A DNA stretch of 8,068 bases, from NCBI GenBank assembly GCA_011049295.1, contig DSCA01000072.1, forward strand, positions 1-8,068, read 5' to 3'. Under the pieces are notes generated by a model. It was given only the letters and a program-made list of their open reading frames with translations, was not told where the DNA came from and did not search any database. The stretch comes from Thermoplasmatales archaeon (lineage in GTDB: Archaea > Thermoplasmatota > E2 > UBA202 > DSCA01). This document shows, one piece after another, positions 6,524-8,068 of the stretch. A program made the translations under genes and the position numbers. The stretch's first letter is position 1. The number at the start of each line of letters is the position of its first letter.

Positions 6524-7330
6524 CTAGGAGACATCCACCCGGGCGGCGATTCTGTCCCGCGCTCGGTCCAGCGCCTCCTGGCTGATAGACACCTCGATGG
6601 CACCCTGGGGGCAGACCTCAGCGCATCGTCCACATCCCCGGCAGTCGGCCCCTATCACCGCCCTCCCGTCTTCCAGAGTGATGGCCCCCACGAAGCAGAC
6701 CTTCACACAGGTGCCGCATCCCGTGCATTCCGGGCCGACGGTCACCTCCACCCCGGGCATTTTGGCAACCTTGGCACTGATTTCTTCATCAAGGTGGGGA
6801 AGCATCAGCCACAGGCAGCAGCAGGGGCAGCAGTTGCAGATGGTCATCAGCCTGTCCTCCGGTTCCACCTTCAGCCAGGCGGCATCCAGCTTGTTTCGGC
6901 CAATCAGGTGCACCAGACCCGCCTCCCGGCATTTGCGGAGGTGCTCCAGGGCCTCCTCCCGGCTGGCCGGGCGACCCAGGCGGGGGTCGATGTGCCGGCT
7001 GGCCTCTCCCAGAAACAGGCAGCCCAGCTCCTGCGGGTAATCCCGGCACTGGTTGGCATCACGGCAGATGCAGAAGTTCATTATCCAGCGGTGGCTGGCC
7101 TCCTCCACGAAATGCTCCACCAGGCGGGAGGGCACCACCAGGGACTCCGGGGGCGCAACGTCCCTGTTCACGGCAATCACCGTATCCCTGGGCACATACA
7201 CCATGTGGTCGTGCTCGAAATAGAGCCTGTTGATGATTTTGCGCAGGGGGGCAAACCGGGTCAGCCGGGCCAGGAAAAAGCGCAGGGGAAAAAACGTCTC
7301 CAGCAGGCGCACGTGCAGGGGCTTTTTCAT
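6524..7330 (-). CDS. Cysteine-rich 4Fe-4S iron-sulfur protein, function unknown
   Basis: This 268-residue predicted electron-transfer or cluster-binding protein has 19 cysteines. Near the C-terminus are two textbook ferredoxin motifs, C202-x2-C205-x2-C208-x3-C212 and C230-x2-C233-x2-C236-x3-C240, each suited to one [4Fe-4S] cluster and followed by GAI segments typical of 2[4Fe-4S] ferredoxins. Upstream is a third group, C87-x-C89-x5-C95-x8-C104. A dense run, CNCCPCCC, lies at 165-172. These could bind further clusters or another metal. Residues 1-40 form a basic, hydrophobic, probably amphipathic region that might touch the membrane, but there is no clear transmembrane helix. The family appears conserved in anaerobes as far as I recall, but I know no assigned function. 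The gene lies 34 bases after the radical SAM gene in the same direction with no TATA box between, so an operon and electron supply to that enzyme are plausible. Confidence 0.85.
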   Translation of the reverse strand: MKKPLHVRLLETFFPLRFFLARLTRFAPLRKIINRLYFEHDHMVYVPRDTVIAVNRDVAPPESLVVPSRLVEHFVEEASHRWIMNFCICRDANQCRDYPQELGCLFLGEASRHIDPRLGRPASREEALEHLRKCREAGLVHLIGRNKLDAAWLKVEPEDRLMTICNCCPCCCLWLMLPHLDEEISAKVAKMPGVEVTVGPECTGCGTCVKVCFVGAITLEDGRAVIGADCRGCGRCAEVCPQGAIEVSISQEALDRARDRIAARVDVS

Positions 7331-7364
7331 GGACTCTACAACGGAGAAATGTTTTTGAGGTTTT

Positions 7365-8068
7365 CTAGGGTCGGTCGTCTACTGATCTAAGAGTCAAAGA
7401 GCGGGCGTGCTCCACCACCCGCCGGTACTCCCGGTCGGTGACGCACCGGTCGATGTCCGGATGCTGGTGCGCCCGGTACTCGGGCCGGTACTGGTCCATG
7501 ACGTTCACCAGCGCCTCCGGCATGTGCTCGGCAATCCAGTCCAGCACGGGCAGGGAGCAGCAGTCCACGTGGTTGGGCATCACCAGGTGGCGGATGAGCA
7601 CCCGGCCCTGCATGGCCGCCATTTCATGGTTGCGGGTGACCACCTCCCAGTAGCGGTCGACGTGGGAGAGACGACGGGCGCATTCGTCGTTTCCGTACTT
7701 GAAATCGGTGAGATAGAGGTCCATGACCCCGTGCAGGAGATGCATGGCCTCCCGGCTGCAGTACAGGTTGGAGTTCCATATCTGGGGAACGTCCGTGTCC
7801 AGCAGGCACAGCACCCGCAAAATGTAGGGCAGGTTGGGGGTGGGGTCTCCCCCCACCCAGTTGACGTTGAGGCCCTGCCGCCGCCGGATAACCCCGGCCA
7901 GGCTCTCCGGCGAAATGTGCATTCCGGCCTGGTGCTGGGAGATGTCGTGGTTCTGGCAGAACACGCAGGCAAAGGTACAGCCGGAGAAGAAAACGGTGTG
8001 GGAGGGAACCAGCATGGGCTCCTCGCCGTAGTGCAGAAACTCGGAGGCGATGGCCGCCTCTCCCACCC
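7365..8068 (-). CDS. Radical SAM protein, PflX-like (pyruvate formate-lyase activating enzyme relative), N-terminus cut by window edge
   Basis: The visible 233 residues are the main body of a radical SAM enzyme, which uses a [4Fe-4S] cluster to cleave S-adenosylmethionine and make a radical. The cluster motif C-x3-C-x2-C is encoded at 7956-7979 (visible residues 30, 34 and 37). VGGDPTPN (71-78) fits the SAM-binding GGE-like position. WNSNLYCS (97-104), LTDFKYG (119-125), LIRHLVMP (157-164) and NVMDQYRPEYRA (188-199) follow. This order matches the PflX group rather than true PflA. Before the first full codon the frame stays open, and this group usually has roughly 60-100 more N-terminal residues with additional cysteines, so the start is outside the window. 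The activated target is unknown, and no glycyl radical enzyme is visible here. The iron-sulfur protein gene follows and is probably co-transcribed. Confidence 0.88.
   Translation of the reverse strand, partial: VGEAAIASEFLHYGEEPMLVPSHTVFFSGCTFACVFCQNHDISQHQAGMHISPESLAGVIRRRQGLNVNWVGGDPTPNLPYILRVLCLLDTDVPQIWNSNLYCSREAMHLLHGVMDLYLTDFKYGNDECARRLSHVDRYWEVVTRNHEMAAMQGRVLIRHLVMPNHVDCCSLPVLDWIAEHMPEALVNVMDQYRPEYRAHQHPDIDRCVTDREYRRVVEHARSLTLRSVDDRP

Noticed and set aside
6794..7390. A 198-codon open frame on the plus strand.
   Set aside because: It is antisense to the iron-sulfur protein gene and crosses the gap into the radical SAM gene. The Gln- and Ala-rich product is typical of antisense noise.
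1..8068. CRISPR array, tRNA or rRNA genes, insertion sequences, or a defence or toxin-antitoxin system.
   Set aside because: No regularly spaced repeats, no tRNA-like cloverleaf in the short gaps, no transposase or terminal repeats, and no gene of a known defence family. Almost all sequence is accounted for by the seven other genes plus the partial radical SAM gene.

Overview
This window most likely comes from an archaeon with a high-GC genome (about 60% by eye). It contains two adjacent subunits of an archaeal A-type ATP synthase in the order H then I. AT-rich, TATA-like boxes stand out from GC-rich flanks about 25-30 bases before several starts, and most genes lack a Shine-Dalgarno sequence, which suggests leaderless or short-leader transcripts. 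A euryarchaeal or Thermoplasmatota-like host would fit, but the sequence alone does not fix the lineage. TAG is the stop of four of the seven genes whose ends are visible, which argues against heavy use of TAG as a pyrrolysine codon.

Layout, left to right. Bases 1-1823 (minus strand): the start of an A-type ATP synthase operon, subunit H followed one base later by subunit I, which runs off the left edge. Bases 1881-3269 (minus): a secreted zinc metalloprotease of the metzincin type with three calcium-binding-like aspartate-rich repeats. Bases 3270-3463: a divergent promoter region. Bases 3464-4012 (plus): a small protein with an N-terminal membrane anchor and an external domain, of unknown function. 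Bases 4034-5194 (minus): a PAPS-type sulfotransferase, convergent with the anchored protein. Bases 5195-5322: a second divergent promoter region. Bases 5323-6480 (plus): a saccharopine dehydrogenase-like oxidoreductase. Bases 6524-7330 (minus): a cysteine-rich iron-sulfur protein, convergent with the oxidoreductase. Bases 7365-8068 (minus): a radical SAM protein resembling the PflX group of pyruvate formate-lyase activating enzyme relatives, cut by the right edge.

Three possible functional groups emerge. The ATP synthase genes are core energy metabolism. The protease, the anchored protein and possibly the sulfotransferase suggest cell-envelope or extracellular work, though the sulfotransferase substrate is unknown. 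The radical SAM protein and the iron-sulfur protein lie in the same direction 34 bases apart with no visible promoter between them, so they are probably co-transcribed and may act together in an uncharacterised redox process. The saccharopine dehydrogenase-like gene has no lysine or polyamine pathway neighbour here. Coding density is high: no gene-free stretch exceeds 200 bases, and I saw no tRNA, rRNA, CRISPR array, insertion sequence or transposase.
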